Part shown: positions 1 through 5,218 of the stretch, piece by piece
Numbering within the stretch: the first letter of the stretch is position 1
Layout: every line of letters starts with the position of its first letter
Assembly (NCBI GenBank): GCA_947179285.1
Contig: CAMXAV010000071.1
Location: 1 to 5,218 of the forward strand
Length of the DNA: 5,218 nt
Direction: 5' to 3'
From: an uncultured Helicobacter sp.
GTDB taxonomy: Bacteria > Campylobacterota > Campylobacteria > Campylobacterales > Helicobacteraceae
The notes under the pieces: model-generated
What the model was told of the DNA's origin: nothing
The model's database searches: none
The model's input: only the letters and a program-made list of their open reading frames with translations
Position numbers and translations under genes: made by a program

Positions 1-25
1 GATGTTTCGCTTCGCTCAACATGAC
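1..25. repeat. REP-like palindromic repeat, copy 1 (partial, at window edge)
   Basis: The first 25 bases form an imperfect palindrome: ATGTT at 2-6 pairs with AACAT at 18-22 around an 11-nt loop rich in TTCGC. Read on the minus strand it contains GAGCGAAGCGAA, the core of a short dispersed repeat that I know from several bacterial genomes, Helicobacter included. It resembles the repeat at 121-178 when both are read on the minus strand. The left edge is cut by the window, so its full length is unknown. Confidence 0.5.
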
Positions 26-29
26 AAAT

Positions 30-87
30 GGAGGTGCGGTTTTAACCGCACATATAAAATGATGAGTGCGACTAAAGTCGCACCTCC
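30..87. repeat. Inverted pair of 22-nt hairpin units
   Basis: Unit 1 (30-51) is GGAGG overlapping a perfect 8-bp hairpin at 34-51 with a TT loop. Unit 2 (66-87) is the same element on the opposite strand, with a perfect 8-bp hairpin at 66-83. The units are separated by a 14-nt AT-rich spacer. In common orientation they match at 18 of 22 positions, and the four differences form two intact base pairs: G-C to A-T, and T-A to C-G. The outer arms TGGAGGTGCG (29-38) and CGCACCTCCA (79-88) can also pair with each other, giving one large alternative fold. There is no T-run after either hairpin, so they do not look like ordinary terminators. Function is unknown. Confidence 0.85.
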
Positions 88-120
88 AAATACATGATAG
101 AATCGCAAAAGATTCCATGT

Positions 121-178
121 GTCATTGCGAGCGAGCATTCAAGGACGGTTGATTGCTTCGGCTTCGCCTCGCAATGGC
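121..178. repeat. REP-like palindromic repeat, copy 2
   Basis: CATTGCGAG at 123-131 is exactly complementary to CTCGCAATG at 168-176. The inner arms continue the pairing with a bulge, leaving a loop of about 25 nt. The ends and the GAGGCGAAGC core on the minus strand are typical of a short repeat scattered through intergenic regions of some Helicobacter and other genomes. It begins directly downstream of the T-run that follows rseP, so it would lie in the 3' trailer of any read-through transcript. It does not encode protein. Confidence 0.6.
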
Positions 179-205
179 AAAAAAATTGCTGCTCGCCAAC
201 AACAA
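179..205 (-). terminator. Candidate Rho-independent terminator after rseP
   Basis: Read on the minus strand, TTGTTGTT (205-198) pairs with GAGCAGCAA-side bases (193-186) in an 8-bp stem with two G-T wobbles and a GGCG tetraloop, followed at once by seven T residues (185-179). It starts 5 nt after the rseP stop codon, which is where the operon should end. The stem is only moderately stable, so termination may be incomplete or helped by the repeat hairpin at 123-176 just beyond it. Confidence 0.5.
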
Positions 206-210
206 CCCCC

Positions 211-1341
211 CTACCCCTGCACAATGCGGCTGATGTCGTTGTAGAGCCCCAAAGCCATGAGCGCAAACAGAATCACAGCGCCAAACATCGCGAAGCGGCT
301 AAGCGCCTTTTCGCTTGGCACGTGGCGGGCGAAAAGCTCGTAGAGATTGAGCACAATATGCCCGCCATCGAGCATCGGAATGGGCAAGAGGTTGATGATT
401 CCAAGATTGAGCGAAATCAGCGCGCCAATCCACAGCACGGCAACAAGGCTGTTCTCGGCGGCGAGCGAAATGGTCTGCACAGCCATCACAACCCCGCCAA
501 CCTCCGAAACGGGCACGACTTGCGTAAAAATCTTGCCGATTCCAACAATCATCAGCGATGAAAGCTCAAGCGCGCTCGCATAGCCCTTCACGATTCCGTC
601 CCAAAAGCCATACCGCACGATGCGCGTTTCGCCCAGCGGGCGGATTCCGATAACAGGGCGGCTTTCGAGCTCGCCAAAGAGATTGGGCAGCTCGCGCACG
701 CTTGGCACAAGCGAAAGCTGCAAAGGCGCAGAATCGCGCACAATCTCGAGCGCAATCGGCGCGCCAATGTCGCTCGCCTTAATCGCCTTGTTCAGCTCGT
801 TCCAGCTCCGCACGCGCGCGCCATTCACGCGCACAATCTCATCGCCCTCGCGCAGCCCCGCGACAAACGCGGGCGAGCTAGGCTCGGGCGCGGCAATCTT
901 TGGCACAATCTCCATTTTGCCAATCCACACAGCCACGACAAGCGCGAGAAAGCCAAGCAGAAGGTTTGCAAAAGGTCCAGCAAACAGAATCGCAATACGT
1001 TGCAGGGGCGTTTTTTGCGTGTAGCTCTCGGGCGAGGAGTTGCGCTCGCTTGGCTTAAGGTCGTCTTGCCCAAGCATTTGGACATAGCCACCGAGCATAA
1101 TGGGCGCGATTCGGTATTCGGTGTCGCCAAATTTGCCGCGCCAAAGACACCATTCGCGCTTGCCAAAGCCCACGCTAAAAACCTCGACACGCACGCCGCA
1201 AAGCCGCGCCACGAGGAAATGCCCAAACTCATGAAAGAGCACCATAAACGCGAGCAAAAACAGCGCGATGAAATACCCCCACGCGAAAAAGGCGAGATAC
1301 ACGAACAAGGCGAGGCATAAGAATGAAAAAACGATGGGCAT
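211..1341 (-). CDS. rseP: RseP-type site-2 zinc metalloprotease (M50 family)
   Basis: This is an inner-membrane protease of 376 aa that cuts substrates within the membrane. The zinc motif HEFGH lies at residues 37-41 inside the first long hydrophobic segment (about 3-40). The FAGPFANLLLG segment is at 120-130, one PDZ domain at about 150-213, and the NLLPIPMLDGG motif with the third zinc ligand Asp325 at 317-327, followed by a last membrane helix near 350-366. E. coli RseP has two PDZ domains; this protein and shorter homologues appear to have one. The start at 1341 is chosen because AAAGGA sits 5 nt upstream, the ATG falls one base after the pgsA stop, and the product begins with the expected membrane helix. 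The frame stays open for 30 more codons upstream, but these overlap pgsA. The substrate is unknown: Helicobacter has no RpoE/RseA system that I know of. It is the last gene of the operon. Confidence 0.93.
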   Translation of the reverse strand: MPIVFSFLCLALFVYLAFFAWGYFIALFLLAFMVLFHEFGHFLVARLCGVRVEVFSVGFGKREWCLWRGKFGDTEYRIAPIMLGGYVQMLGQDDLKPSERNSSPESYTQKTPLQRIAILFAGPFANLLLGFLALVVAVWIGKMEIVPKIAAPEPSSPAFVAGLREGDEIVRVNGARVRSWNELNKAIKASDIGAPIALEIVRDSAPLQLSLVPSVRELPNLFGELESRPVIGIRPLGETRIVRYGFWDGIVKGYASALELSSLMIVGIGKIFTQVVPVSEVGGVVMAVQTISLAAENSLVAVLWIGALISLNLGIINLLPIPMLDGGHIVLNLYELFARHVPSEKALSRFAMFGAVILFALMALGLYNDISRIVQG

Positions 1342-1342
1342 T

Positions 1343-1882
1343 TTAGTCCTTTGCAATGAGGTAGGCTCGTAGATAGTCATAGCCCGAGTAGAGCGTAACA
1401 GCCACAGCGAGCCAAAGCAAGATTGTTCCAAACCAGATTTCGTTCATCAGCAAAAAGCCAATCGCGCTGATTTGCAGGGTTGTTTTGGTCTTGCCAAGCG
1501 ATGATGCGGCGATGTTCTTGCCTTTGCTCACCGCCACAACGCGCAAGCCCGTGATGAAAAACTCGCGGCTTAGAATCAGAAACACAGCCCACACATCGGC
1601 GCGAGAAAGAATGAGCAAGCCCAAGAACGCAGAGAGCATGAGCATCTTGTCGGCGAGCGGGTCGAAAACCTCGCCAAAGGTTGTCGTGATATGGTATTCG
1701 CGGGCGATGAAGCCATCGAAAAAATCGGTGATGCTCGCGATGATGAAGATGAGGCATGTGAAATAGTCGCGATAGCTTGGGTCGATGTTTGGGAACAGGC
1801 TATCGCGATAGAGCACAAACGCCAAGAGGACAAACGACAAGAAGATGCGCGAGAAGCTCAACAGATTTGGTGCGTTTTTCAT
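1343..1882 (-). CDS. pgsA: CDP-diacylglycerol--glycerol-3-phosphate 3-phosphatidyltransferase
   Basis: PgsA makes phosphatidylglycerol phosphate from CDP-diacylglycerol and glycerol-3-phosphate, the committed step to phosphatidylglycerol and cardiolipin, in the inner membrane. The 179-aa product has the full CDP-alcohol phosphatidyltransferase signature D-x2-DG-x2-AR-x8-G-x3-D-x3-D at residues 53-78 (Asp53, Asp56, Gly57, Ala60, Arg61, Gly70, Asp74, Asp78). SREFFITGLR at 105-114 and GKTKTTLQ at 130-137 point to PgsA rather than phosphatidylserine synthase. Several hydrophobic segments and the length fit the family. The ATG at 1882 follows the reductase stop by 23 nt and has no clear Shine-Dalgarno; the in-frame ATG at 1894 runs into a stop two codons later, so 1882 is the first usable ATG. 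The rseP start lies one base after the stop. Confidence 0.95.
   Translation of the reverse strand: MKNAPNLLSFSRIFLSFVLLAFVLYRDSLFPNIDPSYRDYFTCLIFIIASITDFFDGFIAREYHITTTFGEVFDPLADKMLMLSAFLGLLILSRADVWAVFLILSREFFITGLRVVAVSKGKNIAASSLGKTKTTLQISAIGFLLMNEIWFGTILLWLAVAVTLYSGYDYLRAYLIAKD
1347..1352 (-). promoter_or_regulatory. Ribosome binding site deciding the rseP start
   Basis: AAAGGA on the minus strand lies 5 nt before the ATG at 1341 and overlaps the last codons of pgsA. It supports the start at 1341 over the upstream in-frame ATG at 1431, which would bury 90 nt of rseP inside pgsA. Translation is probably coupled to pgsA termination at 1343. Confidence 0.75.
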
Positions 1883-1905
1883 ATTTCATGCCATTGGGCA
1901 ATTCT

Positions 1906-2682
1906 TCATTGAAAGGTTGTGCCTCCGTCAATCACAATCGTTTGCCCTGTGAGCCAAGCGCTTTCGGTTTCGTTGCACAAAAAATAGCAAGCGCCCGCAA
2001 TGTCGCTTGGATAGCCCATGCGATTGAGCGGCGATTTTTCCTCGACTTTCGCCTTGATTTCGGCATAATCAGGGAACGCCTTGAGCGCGTCTGTGTCGAT
2101 AGGACCGCCGCTCACGGCATTCACGCGTATCTTCCATTCGCCAAGCTCGGCGGCGGCATATTTGACCATTGTTTCGACAGCGTTTTTAGAGTTGCCATGC
2201 CCCGCATAGTTGCGCATATAGACGAGATTGCCTGTCGAGCTAAGCGAGATGATGCTGCCGCCGCCGACTTCTTTCATGCGTTTCGCCGCCTCTTGCGCGC
2301 CCACAACAAAGGCAAGCACCGTCGCTGTGTAGATGTTGTTGAGCCCTTTGGGCTTGAGCCGCATAAAGGGTGCGAACCCACCAACAACGCTTTTGCCATA
2401 AATGATTGCATTGCTAATAAAAAAATTCACTTGGTCAAAATCTTTATCAATTTCGATAAAAAGGTCTTTGTATTGTTCGGGCTCAAGCACATTTAGCGGA
2501 TAGAATCGTGCCTTGATGCCGTATTGCTGCTCGACATCTTGCCGAATCTTCTGCGCCTCTTCCTCGTTTTTGTTGTAGGTGAAAGCAACATTCACCCCTT
2601 CTTTAGCGAAACGATATAAGATAGCCTTGCCAATTCCTCGTGTTGCGCCGCTTATCACTAAAGTTTTGCCTTTCATGCTCAT
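1906..2682 (-). CDS. fabL: FabL-type (FabL2-like) NADPH enoyl-ACP reductase, SDR family
   Basis: This 258-aa short-chain dehydrogenase/reductase probably carries out the last reduction of each fatty-acid elongation cycle in the cytoplasm. The nucleotide-binding motif GATRGIG is at residues 12-18, SNA at 90-92 stands in for NNAG, and the SLSST strand is at 146-150. The usual SDR Tyr-x3-Lys is absent, because His162 stands where the Tyr should be. Instead Tyr159 and Lys166 form Tyr-x6-Lys, the enoyl-reductase spacing. VNAVSGGPIDTDALKAFP (187-204) and GQTIVIDGG (246-254) closely resemble Bacillus FabL as I remember it. Homologues in Helicobacter and Campylobacter are often labelled 7-alpha-hydroxysteroid dehydrogenase; a metagenomic relative was described as the triclosan-resistant reductase FabL2. 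The start at 2682 directly follows the dapA stop and has GAGGT 7 nt upstream; Met3 is a weaker alternative. Family assignment is firm; the exact reaction is inferred. Confidence 0.8.
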   Translation of the reverse strand: MSMKGKTLVISGATRGIGKAILYRFAKEGVNVAFTYNKNEEEAQKIRQDVEQQYGIKARFYPLNVLEPEQYKDLFIEIDKDFDQVNFFISNAIIYGKSVVGGFAPFMRLKPKGLNNIYTATVLAFVVGAQEAAKRMKEVGGGSIISLSSTGNLVYMRNYAGHGNSKNAVETMVKYAAAELGEWKIRVNAVSGGPIDTDALKAFPDYAEIKAKVEEKSPLNRMGYPSDIAGACYFLCNETESAWLTGQTIVIDGGTTFQ

Positions 2683-3564
2683 CTATTGTACCTCGTCATA
2701 AGATTGGATAAGATTCTGAAGTATATCATAAGTTTGCTTACTCGGTTCTACCAATGGCAGGCGATATTCCAAACGTGGCAGAAGCCCTGCGATGTACATC
2801 GCCGCCTTAATCGGAATCGGGTTGGATTCGAGAAACAGCGCCTTGTTGAGCGGAAACAGCGCGTTATTGAGCGCGCGCGCCTGCTCGAAATTGCCATTAT
2901 CCATCGCCCTTTGGAGCGCCACAATGCGCTTGGGCAAAAGGTTGCCCGTTACCGAGACCATTCCCGAGCCACCACAGGCGAGAATCGGATAATTCAGGCT
3001 ATCCTCGCCGCTGAAGATGCGCAGGTTTGGGTTGCTCGCGTTCAGCTCGACAACGCGTTCGACATTGCCGCTCGCCTCTTTCACCGCGTAAATATTGGGA
3101 ATCTTGGCGAGCTCGAGGATTGTTTTGGGCTCGAGGCTCACGCCCGTGCGCGATGGGACATTATAGAGCATAATCGGAATCTCGACAGATTCGGCAATCG
3201 CCATATAATGCGCGAGCAGCCCCGATTGTGTGGGCTTGTTATAATACGGCGTCACGCACAAGAGGCTATCTGCCCCAATCTTTTGCGCAAAGCATGCAAG
3301 GTCAATCGCCTCTTTTGTCGCGTTGCTCCCCGCGCCGGCGAGCACAGAAACGCCGCTGCCCTTGCATGTTTGCACAGCGATTTCGATGCACTCTTTGTGC
3401 TCGCTGTGCGAGAGTGTCGCGCTTTCGCCCGTTGTGCCCACAGGCGCAACGGCGTCCATGCCCGCCTCAATCTGCCGTTTAATCAGAAATTCATACGTTT
3501 GCGCATCGAGCTTGCCATTTTTAAACGGCGTAACGAGCGCGCTCATACAACCCAAAACTTGCAT
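2683..3564 (-). CDS. dapA: 4-hydroxy-tetrahydrodipicolinate synthase
   Basis: DapA condenses pyruvate with aspartate semialdehyde in the cytoplasm, the first step specific to diaminopimelate and lysine synthesis; diaminopimelate cross-links the peptidoglycan. The 293-aa product is of normal length and is an aldolase-type (beta/alpha)8 barrel. Visible active-site residues, matched to the E. coli enzyme, are Thr45 in GTTGE (43-47), Tyr108 in TPYYNK (105-110), Tyr134 and Arg139 in YNVPSRT (134-140), and the Schiff-base Lys162 in YAVKEASG (159-166). All key residues are present, so it should be active. GAGDS-type lysine feedback control cannot be judged by eye. The start at 3564 has AAAGAGG 5 nt upstream and lies two bases after the peptidase stop. 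Its stop codon abuts the start of the enoyl reductase gene. Confidence 0.97.
   Translation of the reverse strand: MQVLGCMSALVTPFKNGKLDAQTYEFLIKRQIEAGMDAVAPVGTTGESATLSHSEHKECIEIAVQTCKGSGVSVLAGAGSNATKEAIDLACFAQKIGADSLLCVTPYYNKPTQSGLLAHYMAIAESVEIPIMLYNVPSRTGVSLEPKTILELAKIPNIYAVKEASGNVERVVELNASNPNLRIFSGEDSLNYPILACGGSGMVSVTGNLLPKRIVALQRAMDNGNFEQARALNNALFPLNKALFLESNPIPIKAAMYIAGLLPRLEYRLPLVEPSKQTYDILQNLIQSYDEVQ
2690..2694 (-). promoter_or_regulatory. Ribosome binding site of the enoyl reductase gene
   Basis: GAGGT on the minus strand lies inside the last codons of dapA, 7 nt before the ATG at 2682. It favours Met1 over Met3 (ATG at 2676), which would be 13 nt away. The start codon touches the dapA TAG with no base between, so translational coupling is likely. 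Confidence 0.65.
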
Positions 3565-3566
3565 AG

Positions 3567-4859
3567 CTACCTCTTTAGAATCACAATCGTGCGCGTGTCT
3601 TTGGTGAAGTATTGATTTGCAACGCGCAATAAGTCTTTTTTACCAATGCGTTCCAATTTTTCCTGAAATGAAATGAGCGGCTCGATGTCGCCTTTCATAT
3701 AATAATTGCCAAACACGCCCGCAATCATGCTGCTGTTTTCAATCGCGCTCACAAACTGCGTCTTCAGCGCCTTTTTGACTTTTGCAATCTCTTTGTCGCT
3801 AATCTCGCCCTTTTGAAGCTTGTGAATCTGTGCGAGAATCGATTCTTCGACCTTCTTGGCGCTCACGTTTGGGTTTGCGATTCCCATCATGAAAAACAAG
3901 CCCTTGTCGATGTTGTCCATATTGCGCACATACACCGAGCTCGCGAGGCGCTCTTTTTCGACAACCTTTGCATTCAGCTGCGAGCTCTTGCCGCTGCCAA
4001 GCAGCGTTGCGAGCATGTCGAGCGCGAGCTGGTCGTCATGGTTAAACGGCGGCGTTTTGTAGGCAATCGCAACCATCTCCACCTCGCTTTCTTTGCGCAC
4101 AATCGCGCGGCGCTCGCCGTCTTGCTCGGGCTCTTGCTGATAGAATCGCGGCAGCGGAGTCGTGTTGGCAATGCTACCAAAATGCTTCTTTGCAGCCGCA
4201 AAAACCTCATCGGGCTTGATGTCGCCGCTCACGAGCACAATCGCGTTTTGCGGTTGGTAATAGGTCTTGTGAAAGCTCTGTATGTCCTCGATTGTCCAAT
4301 TTTGAATGTCTGCCATAAAGCCAATCGGCGTCCAATGGTAGGGGTGGTAGGTAAAGGCGGTGTTGAACAGCCGAAAATACAAATAGCCAAATGGGTCGTT
4401 CTCGGTGCGCCAGCGGCGCTCCTCGGCGACAACATTGCGTTCGGGCTGAAACTCGTCATCTTTAAGCGTGAGATTCTGCATGAGCTCGGCATAGAGTTCG
4501 AGAGACTTGTCCAAGCTCTGCTTCGAGCTTTTGATATAGTAATGCGTATAATCCAAGCCTGTCGAAGCGTTGGTCGTGCCGCCGAAACGTTTGATGATTT
4601 GGTCAAACTCGCCAGCCTTCAGATTCTTGCTCGATTTGAAGTTTAGGTGCTCGAGCATGTGCGCGATTCCGCTTTTGCCCATCACCTCGTTGCGGCTGCC
4701 CACGCGGTAAAACACATTTGTGGCAATCACGCCCGTGCCGTTGTCGAGCGGAATCGCCACAACCAGCAATCCATTGTCGAGCCTTTTTTCATAATGTTGT
4801 GGTAAGACACTTGCCATGAGTACTCCTAAAAATAAAAAGATTGCACATAGAATCTTCAT
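3567..4859 (-). CDS. Exported M16-family zinc endopeptidase
   Basis: This 430-aa protein belongs to the M16B (pitrilysin/processing-peptidase) family. A hydrophobic Sec signal peptide covers about residues 1-17, with likely signal-peptidase I cleavage near Ala16/Ser17; there is no lipobox, so it should be periplasmic. The inverted zinc motif HMLEH is at 67-71 (His67, Glu70 catalytic, His71), and the third ligand is Glu146 or Glu147 in VVAEERRWR. The second, non-catalytic M16 half starts near 205 and has LGSGKSSQL at 287-295. HP1012 of H. pylori, named pqqE in databases, is the likely counterpart; that name is misleading because this is no radical-SAM PqqE. The ATG at 4859 overlaps the pyrD stop (ATGA), and AGGAG lies 10 nt upstream at 4870-4874. 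The substrate is unknown, and M16B enzymes often work with a second M16 subunit. Confidence 0.92.
   Translation of the reverse strand: MKILCAIFLFLGVLMASVLPQHYEKRLDNGLLVVAIPLDNGTGVIATNVFYRVGSRNEVMGKSGIAHMLEHLNFKSSKNLKAGEFDQIIKRFGGTTNASTGLDYTHYYIKSSKQSLDKSLELYAELMQNLTLKDDEFQPERNVVAEERRWRTENDPFGYLYFRLFNTAFTYHPYHWTPIGFMADIQNWTIEDIQSFHKTYYQPQNAIVLVSGDIKPDEVFAAAKKHFGSIANTTPLPRFYQQEPEQDGERRAIVRKESEVEMVAIAYKTPPFNHDDQLALDMLATLLGSGKSSQLNAKVVEKERLASSVYVRNMDNIDKGLFFMMGIANPNVSAKKVEESILAQIHKLQKGEISDKEIAKVKKALKTQFVSAIENSSMIAGVFGNYYMKGDIEPLISFQEKLERIGKKDLLRVANQYFTKDTRTIVILKR
3570..3576 (-). promoter_or_regulatory. Ribosome binding site of dapA
   Basis: AAAGAGG on the minus strand is 5 nt upstream of the dapA ATG at 3564 and overlaps the final codons and stop region of the preceding peptidase gene. 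It fixes the start, which otherwise could be the in-frame ATG six codons further on (Met7). Confidence 0.7.
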
Positions 4860-5218
4860 CGCACATCGACTCCTATTACATCTGTGATTTGTGCAAAACC
4901 ATCGCGCAAGAGTAGGTGCAAGAGCCCCTTTTTGATACGATACACGAGGTTTGGTCCTTCATACACAAGCGCGCTGTATAGCTGCACGCAAGACGCGCCG
5001 GCGCGCAAGCGCATGTATGCCTCCTCGGCGCTATGCACGCCGCCCGCGCTCACAAGCAATGTTTTGCCAAACAACGCGCCCGCGAGAATGCGCAGAATCT
5101 CGGCACTCTTGCTACATAGCAGCTGCCCGCTAATGCCGCCAAAGTTGCGCGCGTTCTTGCTTAGGGCATAATCTGTTGTCGTGATGGTCGCGATGATTCC
5201 GCTCGCTCCGCGTTGCAC
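4856..5218 (-). CDS. pyrD: Dihydroorotate dehydrogenase (quinone, class 2), C-terminal part
   Basis: These are the last 120 codons of pyrD; the 5' two thirds lie beyond the right edge, and the GTG at 5218 is an internal Val codon, not a start. The enzyme oxidises dihydroorotate to orotate in pyrimidine synthesis, passing electrons through FMN to membrane quinone. The fragment has GIIAT (visible residues 7-11), GGISG (27-31), the FMN-phosphate binding SAGG (57-60) and LRAGASCVQLYSALVYEGP (71-89), all in class-2 order. One oddity is that the family sequence A-T-N-T-T reads A-T-I-T-T here, so visible residue 12 is Ile where E. coli has Asn246, a substrate-contacting residue. The stop overlaps the start of the M16 peptidase gene by 4 nt. 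Assignment is secure; activity is uncertain because of the substitution. Confidence 0.93.
   Translation of the reverse strand: MQRGASGIIATITTTDYALSKNARNFGGISGQLLCSKSAEILRILAGALFGKTLLVSAGGVHSAEEAYMRLRAGASCVQLYSALVYEGPNLVYRIKKGLLHLLLRDGFAQITDVIGVDVR
4870..4874 (-). promoter_or_regulatory. Ribosome binding site of the M16 peptidase gene
   Basis: AGGAG on the minus strand lies within the end of pyrD, 10 nt before the ATG at 4859. The spacing is at the long end of normal. The ATG nearer to it at 4866 is out of frame. With the ATGA overlap to the pyrD stop, re-initiation after pyrD translation is probably the main route. Confidence 0.55.

Noticed and set aside
1..178. CRISPR array
   Set aside because: The repeats are palindromes of different sequence and unequal spacing, not regularly spaced direct repeats.
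121..178. tRNA or small structured RNA gene
   Set aside because: A single long hairpin with no cloverleaf, T-loop or CCA end, and it matches a familiar dispersed repeat type.
206..211. Run of six G residues (minus strand) at the rseP stop as a phase-variable tract
   Set aside because: Too short for typical homopolymer switching, and it lies after the reading frame apart from the last base of the stop, so slippage would not change the protein.
94..561. Plus-strand open frame of 155 codons starting in the repeat region
   Set aside because: It begins within the palindromic repeat and runs antisense to rseP, which has full family motifs. The translation has no recognisable domain.
1342..1431. 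30-residue N-terminal extension of RseP to an upstream ATG
   Set aside because: It would overlap pgsA coding sequence by 89 nt, adds a non-hydrophobic stretch before the first membrane helix, and is less well supported than the ATG at 1341 with AAAGGA 5 nt upstream.
1777..2496. Plus-strand open frame of 239 codons
   Set aside because: Antisense to pgsA and the FabL-like gene. Its openness is a by-product of the codon bias of these genes, and the translation shows no family features.
2686..3615. Plus-strand open frame of 309 codons
   Set aside because: Mirrors dapA almost exactly; the Arg/Leu/Ala-rich translation is typical of an antisense shadow, and DapA is certain.
3813..4646. Plus-strand open frame of 277 codons
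   Set aside because: Antisense shadow of the M16 peptidase gene with no motifs of its own.

Overview
The window looks like a chromosomal segment of a Campylobacterota (epsilonproteobacterial) genome, most likely a Helicobacter-type organism with fairly high GC (roughly 55% in most coding stretches I counted by hand). This rests on gene content and order: the run pyrD, M16 peptidase, dapA, short-chain reductase is, from memory, the same as H. pylori HP1011-HP1014 and the C. jejuni Cj0804-Cj0807 region. I cannot name the species.

Layout. Six genes lie on the minus strand and read from right to left: the 3' end of pyrD (cut by the right edge), a secreted M16 zinc peptidase, dapA, a FabL-type enoyl-ACP reductase, pgsA and rseP. 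Junctions are extremely tight (4-nt overlap, 2-nt gap, 0-nt gap, 23-nt gap, 1-nt gap), so they are almost certainly one transcription unit. Its promoter lies outside the window, upstream of pyrD. The unit ends at position 211 and is followed within 5 nt by a hairpin plus T-run that could be its terminator.

Function. The operon mixes pyrimidine synthesis (PyrD), lysine/diaminopimelate synthesis for peptidoglycan (DapA), fatty-acid elongation (FabL), phosphatidylglycerol synthesis (PgsA) and two envelope proteases (the M16 peptidase and site-2 protease RseP). Apart from PyrD the theme is construction and quality control of the cell envelope.

Positions 1-210 hold no credible gene. They carry two members of a REP-like palindromic repeat family in unlike states, and between them a symmetrical pair of 22-nt hairpin units in inverted orientation that differ only by two compensatory base-pair changes. 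I see no new defence system, mobile element, CRISPR array or RNA gene. The points most worth a second look are the paired hairpins, the Y-x6-K reductase with an apparent extra loop, and an Ile replacing the usual substrate-binding Asn in PyrD.
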